Assembly: GCA_964532595.1 (NCBI GenBank) | Contig: CAZHIQ010000005.1 | Coordinates: 76,404-140,403, forward strand | Source of the DNA: Chryseosolibacter sp964532595 | Lineage (GTDB): Bacteria; Bacteroidota; Bacteroidia; Cytophagales; Cyclobacteriaceae | DNA length: 64,000 bases | Direction of reading: 5' to 3' | In this document: positions 42,936-51,026 of the stretch, in pieces | Layout of the letters: each line of letters starts with the position of its first letter | Position numbering within the stretch: the stretch's first letter is position 1 | Translations under genes and position numbers: made by a program | Notes under the pieces: generated by a model | What the model was told of the DNA's origin: nothing | Databases searched by the model: none | Seen by the model: the letters and a program-made list of their open reading frames with translations, nothing else

Positions 42936-43649
42936 GTGACAAGACTTAGCGTCAATATTAATAAAATCGCCACACTCCGAAACGCGAGAGGGGGAAATAA
43001 TCCCGACGTGGTGAAAACCGCCATCGATTGTGAACGCTTTGGCGCGCAAGGCATAACCGTACATCCGCGTCCGGACGAAAGACATATCCGCTATCAGGAT
43101 GTCATCGACCTCAAAGGAGTGGTAAAAACGGAGTTCAACATCGAAGGATATCCGGATGACCGTTACCTGAAAATCATCCGCGAAACCCTCCCGGCACAAG
43201 CGACCCTGGTGCCCGACGCGCCCGATGCCCTGACTTCCAACGCGGGATGGGATACCCTGAATCATTCGGGACTGCTGAAGGAGGTTGTTTCGGAAATACG
43301 CGCGCTTGGTGTGCGGGTATCGATCTTCGTGGATCCGGCGCCCCGCATGGTTGAAGGTGCGGCAGAAATCGGCGCTGACCGCGTAGAATTATACACTGAA
43401 CCCTACGCCCGAGAGTTTCTCGTGTCGCCCGAAGTAGCGATCAAACCTTATATCGAGAGCGCAAAGGTGGCGCGGGAACTGGGTCTGGGCGTCAACGCGG
43501 GTCATGACCTGGACCTTAACAATTTGCGGTTCCTCCACCAGCACATCCCCCACCTCGATGAGGTTTCCATTGGCCACGCTCTTATTTGCGACGCCCTCTA
43601 TCTCGGACTCGAAAACACCATTCAACGCTACCTGGCGCAACTGCAGTAG
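42936..43649 (+). CDS. pdxJ: Pyridoxine 5'-phosphate synthase
   Basis: PdxJ condenses 1-deoxyxylulose 5-phosphate with 3-amino-2-oxopropyl phosphate to pyridoxine phosphate. The GTG start at 42936 gives 237 residues beginning TRLSVNINKIATLRNARGG. The barrel motifs GITVHPRPDERHI (near 47), FNIEGYP near 70, LVPDAPDALTS near 90 and the closing GVNAGHDLDLNNL and EVSIGHALICDAL are all present. Longer starts read through yqeY on the opposite strand. Its product is the cofactor precursor for GlyA encoded 1.5 kb downstream. Confidence 0.95.
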   Translation: MTRLSVNINKIATLRNARGGNNPDVVKTAIDCERFGAQGITVHPRPDERHIRYQDVIDLKGVVKTEFNIEGYPDDRYLKIIRETLPAQATLVPDAPDALTSNAGWDTLNHSGLLKEVVSEIRALGVRVSIFVDPAPRMVEGAAEIGADRVELYTEPYAREFLVSPEVAIKPYIESAKVARELGLGVNAGHDLDLNNLRFLHQHIPHLDEVSIGHALICDALYLGLENTIQRYLAQLQ

Positions 43650-43717
43650 AACCTTGCTTGGTTTTCTGCAACCGATCTGGGAGCGTTAATTTTTACTATC
43701 AATATGAAACGCGACGC

Positions 43718-44380
43718 ATGAATCTCAGGCAACGATTTACGGAAGAAGATCTTGGCAGAATCAGAGCCGCGGTAAAGGAAGCCGAGGATAAGATATCGGG
43801 GGAGATTGTTCCTTTCTTTGTTGAACGCAGCGGCGTATATACCATCGCTCATTACAAAGCGAGCCTGATTGCCGGAACCTTCTTTTTTGTCGCGATGATC
43901 TTCCTTGACCGCTATTGGATCGAGGACGCAACCCACACTCTATACTACGACCCGCTTTTCATATTTTTTGTTGTGATAGCAGGGGCGGGTCTCGGCGCAC
44001 TCCTTTCCTACTTTTTCGACCCCGTCAGACGATGGTTGATACCGCGCGACTATCAGGACGCCTGTTGCCGCCAGGCGGCAGAGAACGCTTTTCTCGAAGA
44101 GGAGGTTTTTAGTACACGTCAGCGCACTGGAATTTTAATCTTCGTCAGCTTTTTTGAGCATGAGGTTGTGGTGATGGCCGACAAGGGGATTAGTAGCGTG
44201 GTCGATCAGCATGAATGGGATGAGGTTGTCAATATTCTGATATCGCGAATCCGCCAGGGAAAACTTGTGGAAGGAATAGTGGAAGGGATAAAGAAGTGTG
44301 GCGAGATTTTGTTTGAAAAAGGGTTCGTCAAGACCCCTGACGACGTGAATGAACTTGGAGATGATCTGCGAATAAACTGA
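43718..44380 (+). CDS. TPM domain membrane protein
   Basis: From ATG 43718 the protein has 220 residues. A TPM-type region at about 8-40 (EDLGRIRAAVKEAEDKISGE) precedes two membrane helices (about 48-66 and 80-100), and the remaining domain continues to the end. TPM proteins often occur in pairs with the secreted form, as here. In many genomes a lemA gene precedes them, but here pdxJ does. Reported functions of TPM-domain proteins (PSII repair, substrate binding) do not transfer. It sits 5 bp from the next gene. Confidence 0.82.
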   Translation: MNLRQRFTEEDLGRIRAAVKEAEDKISGEIVPFFVERSGVYTIAHYKASLIAGTFFFVAMIFLDRYWIEDATHTLYYDPLFIFFVVIAGAGLGALLSYFFDPVRRWLIPRDYQDACCRQAAENAFLEEEVFSTRQRTGILIFVSFFEHEVVVMADKGISSVVDQHEWDEVVNILISRIRQGKLVEGIVEGIKKCGEILFEKGFVKTPDDVNELGDDLRIN

Positions 44381-44385
44381 CGGTA

Positions 44386-45135
44386 ATGAAAAGGTACGCA
44401 GTTCTCTTTCTCATCGCCGCACCTTTCTGGACTTTCGCTCAGAAAAATATACCGGAATTGTGGGGTACGCGTGTTCATGACCAGGCGAAAGTTCTCGACC
44501 CGGCGTTTGTGCAGAGGCTTGATCATCAGTTGAAGCTATACGAAGATTCTACGTCTAACCAGATCGTTGTGCTTGTTGTGAAATCACTTGAGGGCATCCC
44601 GATCGAGGACTTTTCCCATCAGGTGGCCGAAAGATCAAAGATAGGTCAGGCCAACAAGGACAATGGCGTATTGCTGTTGCTGTCAATGGGAGATCGCCGG
44701 GTGAGGATTGAGGTCGGCGAAGGGCTTGAGGGTGCACTTCCCGACGTGGTTTGCAGTCAGATTATTCGCAATGAATTCGCTCCGCGATTTCGACAGCGAC
44801 AATATGAGGCAGGGATACAGGCCTCCGTGATGGCGATTACGCAGGCTATAGGCGGGGAGTATGTAGCCGATGCGCCGAAGGTGCGGGATGATCGGAAAGG
44901 CGGGTCGTTGTGGGGAACTATCATCGTCCTCATTATTATCATCTTAATCAGTCGAATGTCGAACGGAGGGGGCAGAAATCGGGGTCGCGGTTGGAGTTCG
45001 GGGCGCGGTTGGTACATGGGAGGTTTCGGAGGTGGCTTCGGCAGTGGTGGATTTGGCGGGGGAGGCGGTTTCGGCGGTGGCTTCAGAGGAGGAGGAGGCG
45101 GATTCAGCGGTGGAGGAGCCAGCGGCTCGTGGTAA
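44386..45135 (+). CDS. Secreted TPM domain protein with glycine-rich tail (YgcG-like)
   Basis: A 249-residue protein: signal peptide to about 19 (FWTFAQ), TPM domain at about 28-150 (RVHDQAKVLDPAFVQRLDHQL, SNQIVVLVVKSLEG, RRVRIEVGEGLEGALPD), a helix at about 176-190 (LWGTIIVLIIIILIS), and a long glycine-rich tail (about 195-249) made of GGFGGGF-type units ending in GASGSW. The tail probably lies in the membrane or forms a flexible surface. It pairs with the TPM membrane protein 5 bp upstream. Confidence 0.9.
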   Translation: MKRYAVLFLIAAPFWTFAQKNIPELWGTRVHDQAKVLDPAFVQRLDHQLKLYEDSTSNQIVVLVVKSLEGIPIEDFSHQVAERSKIGQANKDNGVLLLLSMGDRRVRIEVGEGLEGALPDVVCSQIIRNEFAPRFRQRQYEAGIQASVMAITQAIGGEYVADAPKVRDDRKGGSLWGTIIVLIIIILISRMSNGGGRNRGRGWSSGRGWYMGGFGGGFGSGGFGGGGGFGGGFRGGGGGFSGGGASGSW

Positions 45136-45181
45136 ATTCGGGCGTTTTTCTTTCGCTATTGGGATTTAGGTATTATCTCAC

Positions 45182-45189
45182 CATTTTTG
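45182..45189 (+). promoter_or_regulatory. Possible -7 box for glyA
   Basis: CATTTTTG matches TAnnTTTG with C for the first T, 21 nt before the glyA ATG. The support is weak. Confidence 0.25.
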
Positions 45190-45210
45190 CGACTCTTTTA
45201 AAAACCGTTC

Positions 45211-46479
45211 ATGAAAAAGGATAAAGTAATCTTTGACCTTATCGAGAAGGAAAAGGCTCGCCAACAGAACGGGATTGAACTGATAGCCTCCGAAAATTTT
45301 ACCTCTACCCAGGTAATGAAAGCTATGGGAACGGTCCTGACCAACAAGTATGCGGAGGGTCTTCCTGGAAAGCGCTATTATGGTGGCTGTGAGGTAGTTG
45401 ATGAAATCGAACAGCTGGCTATTGATCGCGCATGCGAACTCTTTGGCGCCGAATGGGCGAATGTACAGCCGCATTCAGGTGCTCAGGCCAACGCCGCGGT
45501 AATGCTGGCTTGTCTGAAGCCTGGCGACAAGATCCTCGGCTTCGACCTTTCCCATGGGGGTCATCTCACCCATGGTTCGCCGGTTAACTTCTCCGGAAAG
45601 CTTTACCAGCCGGTATTTTATGGCGTCGAGAAAGAAACGGGGACCATCGATTTCGACAAAGTGGTTGAAACAGCTCAACGCGAAAAACCCCGGATGATCA
45701 TCTGTGGAGCTTCTGCTTATAGCCGCGACTGGGACTACAAGAAACTTCGTGAAGCCGCTGACAGCGTTGGGGCCATATTACTGGCCGACATCGCCCACCC
45801 GGCGGGACTTATTGCCCGCGGTCTGCTGAATGATCCGATGGAGTATTGCCATGTGGTCACAACCACTACGCACAAAACCCTTCGCGGTCCGCGCGGTGGA
45901 ATGATCATGATCGGTAAGAACATTGATAACCCCTGGGGGCTAAAGACACCGAAAGGTGAGATCAGAAAGCTGAGCTCAATACTGGACTCGGGCGTTTTCC
46001 CCGGAACACAAGGGGGTCCGCTCGAACATGTAATCGCGGCCAAGGCTGTGGCTTTCTACGAAGCACTCAGCGACCAATACATGCACTACGTCATTCAGGT
46101 GGCGAAGAACGCTAAAGCGATGGCGGCCGCCTTTATCGAAAGAGGGTACGAGGTTATTTCGGGAGGTACTGACAACCACCTCATGCTCATTGACCTTCGC
46201 TCGAAGAAACTCACGGGTAAGCAGGCCGAGGAGGCTCTGATTGTGGCCGACATTACGATCAACAAGAACATGGTGCCCTTCGATACCCAGTCGCCTTTTG
46301 TCACTTCGGGAATGCGCATAGGCGCCCCCGCGATAACAACGCGCGGAATGGTCGAGAAGGACGTCGTAAAAGTTGTTGATCTGATCGACGAAGCCCTTCA
46401 AAAGCCGGAGGATACCAAGCACCTCAAAAGCGTCAAACGTAAAGTAAACCGTTTCATGCAAAAGTTTCCGCTGTATTAG
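45211..46479 (+). CDS. glyA: Serine hydroxymethyltransferase
   Basis: GlyA interconverts serine and glycine with tetrahydrofolate, the main one-carbon source. The 422-residue PLP enzyme has ELIASENFTS near 20, the tetrahydrofolate/PLP region NVQPHSGAQANAAV near 85 and the Schiff-base lysine Lys222 in TTTTHKTLRGPRGG. The C-terminal domain (RIGAPAITTRGM) is normal. It is followed by tatC after about 30 bp. Confidence 0.97.
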   Translation: MKKDKVIFDLIEKEKARQQNGIELIASENFTSTQVMKAMGTVLTNKYAEGLPGKRYYGGCEVVDEIEQLAIDRACELFGAEWANVQPHSGAQANAAVMLACLKPGDKILGFDLSHGGHLTHGSPVNFSGKLYQPVFYGVEKETGTIDFDKVVETAQREKPRMIICGASAYSRDWDYKKLREAADSVGAILLADIAHPAGLIARGLLNDPMEYCHVVTTTTHKTLRGPRGGMIMIGKNIDNPWGLKTPKGEIRKLSSILDSGVFPGTQGGPLEHVIAAKAVAFYEALSDQYMHYVIQVAKNAKAMAAAFIERGYEVISGGTDNHLMLIDLRSKKLTGKQAEEALIVADITINKNMVPFDTQSPFVTSGMRIGAPAITTRGMVEKDVVKVVDLIDEALQKPEDTKHLKSVKRKVNRFMQKFPLY

Positions 46480-46509
46480 TCGGCAGGAACACAAACTTAG
46501 CCTAACAGA

Positions 46510-47370
46510 ATGCCCCTAGATCAGGAACCACTTCAGGAGAAGGAGATGAGCTTCCTCGAACACCTCGAGGAATTGCGGTGGCATGTGGTCCGATCATTGG
46601 TGGCCGTGCTTGTATTCACTATTGCTGCGTTTATTACCGCGCCATGGATTTTTCAGAACATCATCTTTGCGCCGGCACGCGTAGATTTCCCCACGTTCGT
46701 CTGGCTTTGCAAGCTGGGTGAGTTCTTCGGCATGGCCGACTCTTTGTGCGTCCAGGAAATCCCCCTGAAGATTCAGAGCAGGTTCATGACCGGGCAGTTC
46801 CAGATGCACATCATCTCCTCGTTTGTGATGGGGATTATTGTTGCATTCCCGTATATCACCTGGGAGATTTGGCGATTCATTAAGCCGGGATTATATCCAA
46901 CTGAAAAACGATACTCACGCGGGGCCGTCGCGTCCATTTCCTTTCTGTTTGCCGCTGGCGTAGCGTTTGGCTATTACATCATGTCGCCTGTGATGATTTC
47001 CTTCCTCGCTAATTATCAGATCAGTGATATGATTGTGAATGAGTTCGACATCACTTCGTATGTAGGTACGATTGTCGGTGTCGTCCTCGGGAGTGGCCTC
47101 CTTTTCCAGCTGCCAGTGGTGATGTTCTTTCTTACCCGGATAGGAATCGTCACACCGGCTTTTCTCCGGAAGTATCGCAAGCACGCAATTGTAATAATTT
47201 TAATCGTGGCGGCAATTGTAACACCGACGGCCGATCCGCTCAGCCAGTCACTTATCTCGCTGCCCTTGTACCTCCTTTATGAAATCAGTATTTTGATTTC
47301 AGCAACCGTGCTCCGCGCGAAAGCAAAGCAGGAAGCTGAAGAAGCCTTAAACGAAGAAACCCCGTCATGA
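46510..47370 (+). CDS. tatC: Sec-independent protein translocase TatC
   Basis: TatC recognises twin-arginine signal peptides in the inner membrane. The 286-residue protein carries the N-terminal signature MSFLEHLEELRWHVVRSL, six hydrophobic segments (first near 30-50, last near 250-270) and the conserved YITWEIWRFIKPGLYPTEK loop near 117-135. No tatA or tatB is near. It overlaps rpiB by 4 bp. Confidence 0.95.
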   Translation: MPLDQEPLQEKEMSFLEHLEELRWHVVRSLVAVLVFTIAAFITAPWIFQNIIFAPARVDFPTFVWLCKLGEFFGMADSLCVQEIPLKIQSRFMTGQFQMHIISSFVMGIIVAFPYITWEIWRFIKPGLYPTEKRYSRGAVASISFLFAAGVAFGYYIMSPVMISFLANYQISDMIVNEFDITSYVGTIVGVVLGSGLLFQLPVVMFFLTRIGIVTPAFLRKYRKHAIVIILIVAAIVTPTADPLSQSLISLPLYLLYEISILISATVLRAKAKQEAEEALNEETPS

Positions 47371-47801
47371 TGCCCAAGATAGCCCTAGGCGGCGACCACG
47401 CCGGATTTGAATTCAAAGACAAACTCATCGCATGGCTGAACAAGAACGGCTATGAAACTCATGACTTTGGTACTTATAGCAGTGAATCGGCGGATTATCC
47501 CGACTTTGCACACCAGGTAGCCGAAGCTGTGGAGAAAAAAGAATACGATCTGGGGATCCTCATCTGTGGTAGCGCCAACGGAGTAGCGATGACAGCCAAC
47601 AAACACCAGGGTATTCGCGCGGCAATATGCTGGAACGAAGATCTCGCTGTTCTGGCCCGGACCCACAACGATGCAAATGTGTTATGCCTCCCGGCGCGAT
47701 TCGTACCCTACGAGACAGCGGAGAAAATTGCAGACCGCTTCCTTCGTGAAAGCTTCGAAGGCGGTCGTCATAGCCGCCGCGTGGGAAAAATCAGTTGTTG
47801 A
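47367..47801 (+). CDS. rpiB: Ribose 5-phosphate isomerase B
   Basis: RpiB interconverts ribose 5-phosphate and ribulose 5-phosphate in the pentose phosphate pathway. The 144-residue protein has the phosphate-binding GGDHAGFEFK near 8-17 and the catalytic-Cys motif LICGSANGVAMTANK near 68-82. Two Met codons could be the start. It is coupled to tatC by a 4-bp overlap, and its end overlaps, tail to tail, the next gene on the other strand by 11 bp. Confidence 0.94.
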   Translation: MMPKIALGGDHAGFEFKDKLIAWLNKNGYETHDFGTYSSESADYPDFAHQVAEAVEKKEYDLGILICGSANGVAMTANKHQGIRAAICWNEDLAVLARTHNDANVLCLPARFVPYETAEKIADRFLRESFEGGRHSRRVGKISC

Positions 47802-49185
47802 TTCTGATATAGCGCGTGCCCCTGCGCGTGTAAGCTTGCTCGATTTGCGGCATTCTGCGCAAGAAAGGAGCCAGCAAGTTATGGGGATCAAGAACCACTT
47901 CCGGAGGGTCGTTCGTGAAAGCTTCATAAACAAGCGTGACGTTCTCGTAATATTCGGGATGACGGAAGATCGGCTCGCTTAATCGCCATTCCAGAAATGG
48001 TGTGGCAAGCTGGTTGCGATAGTATGCATCAATAGACTTGTCGAGAACCAGTAGTCTCTTGCCGTTGAACTCGTCAACGGATGTATCAATCCACATCGTC
48101 GAATAGTTTACGGCGTGGATCTTGCCGAATCGGGCAAGGTAGGAGATGCTGATAATGCCAAGAAAGAATACCCAGGCATTGATGCGAATAAATCTCACCC
48201 TGCGGATTACGAGGAAGAAGTGTGTAAACAGGAAAGACAGTGCCGGGAAGAACACGATGAGCGACTGAGGTCTCAAATCCCGAGCCGACAGAAGGAAAAA
48301 AACCGACACGATTAACCAGATCATCGTCGCCTGTAGTATTTGCGACTGGTACTTGCTGAGGCGAGCATCCCGATTCAGCATGATCATCGATACAACGAAA
48401 TAGAATATTGGAACAGCCGCCAGGGTGAGTAGTGAACGGGTGTCCATTAGTGCGGTCCGGGCAAAAGACAAATTGGCGAGATAGAAATTCTCCCAGATTG
48501 CTGCGGTCGATCCGTTTACAAAATAGACACTCAGCGTCAGAAGATGAGGTAACAGAAAGCTGAAGATCAAAAGAACGAACCGGCGGGCGTCGCTTCTGGT
48601 AAAGAGCACCAGAATGACAATTGCGGCGACGATGTAGACGGCGAATGAAAATGCGAAGAGAGAGGCGATGCTGATTGAAAGGCCTACCCCCAGAATTCCT
48701 TCATCGCTTTCGTGACGGAACTCGATTTCCCTGAATAGATTGAGCAGCCCCAAAAGAAGAAATACTGAACCCATCAACTCGTTGGAAAGAACGAAATTGT
48801 CGTACGAGGTCAGAAAGAGGAGGCCGCAAAGAAAAGAAGGAACATAGGTGCTTTCGGTAAAGACGCGCCGGGAGATAAAGATCAATCCAACGTAGGCGCA
48901 TTGAAGGAAAATCACAATAAAGGCCAGAACGTGTCGAGCGGCAGTCGACCTGCCAAAAAGGGTGTCGAAAACCTCGTGGGCCCAGGCGGCGAGCGGCCCG
49001 GTGTCGTCAATAACACCCTGGTACATACGAAACCCTTCGTTGAGTTTTTCGCCGAGTAGAAGGTTTCTCAGTTCCGGAATCGTGACCGTGTCGCCGAAAA
49101 GAGCGAACGGCAGGTACAAAACAAGTAGCAGTATGAACAACCCTACCAGACGGTAAGGGTCGTTGATGCGGAAATAGCCAATCAA
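47791..49185 (-). CDS. Polytopic membrane protein of unknown function
   Basis: A 464-residue protein with roughly ten hydrophobic helices in the first 360 residues and a soluble C-terminal region (DTSVDEFNGKRLLVLDKSIDAYYRNQL). The topology resembles ArnT/GT39-type glycosyltransferases, and residues IPELRNLLLGEKLNEGFRMY sit where those enzymes bind substrate, but I find no diagnostic motif. Bacteroidota genomes carry many such proteins near gliding or wall genes. The first start is TTG at 49185. It converges on rpiB. Confidence 0.78.
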   Translation of the reverse strand: MIGYFRINDPYRLVGLFILLLVLYLPFALFGDTVTIPELRNLLLGEKLNEGFRMYQGVIDDTGPLAAWAHEVFDTLFGRSTAARHVLAFIVIFLQCAYVGLIFISRRVFTESTYVPSFLCGLLFLTSYDNFVLSNELMGSVFLLLGLLNLFREIEFRHESDEGILGVGLSISIASLFAFSFAVYIVAAIVILVLFTRSDARRFVLLIFSFLLPHLLTLSVYFVNGSTAAIWENFYLANLSFARTALMDTRSLLTLAAVPIFYFVVSMIMLNRDARLSKYQSQILQATMIWLIVSVFFLLSARDLRPQSLIVFFPALSFLFTHFFLVIRRVRFIRINAWVFFLGIISISYLARFGKIHAVNYSTMWIDTSVDEFNGKRLLVLDKSIDAYYRNQLATPFLEWRLSEPIFRHPEYYENVTLVYEAFTNDPPEVVLDPHNLLAPFLRRMPQIEQAYTRRGTRYIRINN

Positions 49186-49301
49186 TTTTGGGCGCGTTTA
49201 AGACCAGCCTGAAAATTAGAGCAGCCAAGGGGAAGTTTAAAGCGGAATCTATTGTTTTTTAGTTGTGTTCCTTATTCATTCGTAAAAGTAATAAAACGGC
49301 C

Positions 49302-49667
49302 ATGGCATCAGTCCGACAACAGAAATATGCGCGGTTCATTCAGAAAGAATTAAGTGACATCTTTCAGCGCGATAAGCGGGGAATTCTTGAGAACAACCTG
49401 GTGACCATTTCCGATGTTGAGGTTAGTGCAGACCTCGGGGTCGCCAAAATCTATATCAGCATGATGCTGATTAAGGACAAGGACAAGGTATTGGAGAAAC
49501 TCAACCGCGGCAAGAGTGAAATCAGACGGGAACTGGGAGACCGGATCCGCAATCAGGTGCGTATTATTCCGGAACTGATCTTCATCATTGACGAAACCGA
49601 AGAACGCGCCTTCCGCATTGAGGAAATTCTGAAGAACCTTAACATACCCCCGGCCGACAAAGAATAG
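49302..49667 (+). CDS. rbfA: Ribosome-binding factor A
   Basis: RbfA binds the immature 30S subunit and helps 16S rRNA 5'-end processing. From ATG 49302 the protein has 121 residues: MASVRQQKYARFIQKELSDIF, ISDVEVSADLGVAKIYIS and the KRGKSEIRRELG-type helix RGKSEIRRELGDRIRNQV near 68. The TTG at 49263 would add a non-family tail. It is followed by an FtsX-type permease gene after 18 bp, both on the plus strand. Confidence 0.94.
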   Translation: MASVRQQKYARFIQKELSDIFQRDKRGILENNLVTISDVEVSADLGVAKIYISMMLIKDKDKVLEKLNRGKSEIRRELGDRIRNQVRIIPELIFIIDETEERAFRIEEILKNLNIPPADKE

Positions 49668-49685
49668 GAGAAATTACTGCTGCCC

Positions 49686-50915
49686 TTGAACCTACCGTTT
49701 TTCATAGCTCGCAGGTACCTTGTATCAAAGCGCAAGGCGAACTTTATCAATATCATCTCCATTCTTTCGATCGTTGGAATCGCCTTTAGCACGGGTGCGC
49801 TGATTATTGTTTTGTCGATTTTTAACGGACTCGAGGACTTACTGCGCTCGCTGAACAATTCGTTTGACCCGGAAATTCGCATTGAGGCCGCACAAGGGAA
49901 GACGTTTGAAGTATCACCTGAGCTACTGGAGAAAGTAAAGTCGGTTGCCGGTGTCGAGGTTGTTACCGAGGTTATTCAAGACTATGCTTATCTTCGTTAT
50001 CGCGATGCGAACCAGGTCGTAATTGTCAAGGGTGTGAGCGAAAACTTCCTGAATCAGGAACGCATTCCCGATGAGAATATCGTGGAGGGTGAGCTGAAGC
50101 TAACCGAAGGTCCGCTTAATTATGCTATCGTCGGGCAGGGTATCCGTTACAGCTTGTCAATCGCTGTGAACGATCCGCTCTACCCCCTTCAGGTTTATTA
50201 CATCAAGAATGTGAGTGGTGCGGCCGGCCTCGATCCGTCCCGACTTTACTCACGCAAAAACATAATACCAGGAGGCGTCTTTTCGATAGTCCAGAATTTT
50301 GATGAGAACTACGTAATCGTCCCGCTGCGCTTTACACAAGAGCTGTTTGAGTTTGGGAACAAACGAACTTCTCTTGAAGTGAAGACCTCTCCCAGGGCAG
50401 ATATCGCCCTAATAGAAAGGAACCTCCAGGCTGTTTTGGGTGACGCCTTTAATGTGCTTAATCATGAAGAGCAACATCAAGACTTGTATAAGCTTCTTAA
50501 GATGGAAAAGCTGTTCACCTTCCTTGCACTTTCATTACTGCTGCTGATAGGATCGATCAACATTTTCTTTAGCCTGATGATGCTTGTCCTGGATAAGAAG
50601 AAGGACATCGCAATCCTGAAGTCAATGGGAGCAAGCGAAACTCAGGTGCGCAGCATTTTTCTCGCCGAAGGCATCCTCATTGCATTTATCGGCGCAGTCA
50701 TCGGGCTTGGTATCGGAATACTTTTCTATGTCCTTCAACAGGAGTACGGTATAATATCCATGGGTATGGAGACGTCGATCACGCAGGGGTACCCGATAAA
50801 GATCCAGGGTATCGACTTTGTGGTTACCCTCCTTGTTGTCGCCTTCATCACCATGCTTATCTCCCTTCACCCCGCCAGGATTGCCGGCCGAATAGCTGCT
50901 TCGCCAAACTTATAA
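49686..50915 (+). CDS. LolC/E-type ABC transporter permease (FtsX domain)
   Basis: A 409-residue membrane protein: a first helix (about 20-45) after FIARRYLVSKRK, a large periplasmic MacB-like core domain (about 60-255), and three C-terminal helices (about 275-300, 318-345 and 375-395) of the FtsX fold. The LolC/E family releases lipoproteins from the inner membrane with LolD; no LolD ATPase is in the window. The start is TTG at 49686, chosen because it gives the conserved N-terminus. Confidence 0.92.
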   Translation: MNLPFFIARRYLVSKRKANFINIISILSIVGIAFSTGALIIVLSIFNGLEDLLRSLNNSFDPEIRIEAAQGKTFEVSPELLEKVKSVAGVEVVTEVIQDYAYLRYRDANQVVIVKGVSENFLNQERIPDENIVEGELKLTEGPLNYAIVGQGIRYSLSIAVNDPLYPLQVYYIKNVSGAAGLDPSRLYSRKNIIPGGVFSIVQNFDENYVIVPLRFTQELFEFGNKRTSLEVKTSPRADIALIERNLQAVLGDAFNVLNHEEQHQDLYKLLKMEKLFTFLALSLLLLIGSINIFFSLMMLVLDKKKDIAILKSMGASETQVRSIFLAEGILIAFIGAVIGLGIGILFYVLQQEYGIISMGMETSITQGYPIKIQGIDFVVTLLVVAFITMLISLHPARIAGRIAASPNL

Positions 50916-51026
50916 CGTCGATTCGGGGCTGTAAGTTCGGTGTACTATCTGTCCGAAAAATGCGACTTTTTTCATCCTTTTATTTTTAATTTAGAGGTTC
51001 TGTATCCTGAAAAGGCCCGTGTTTAG

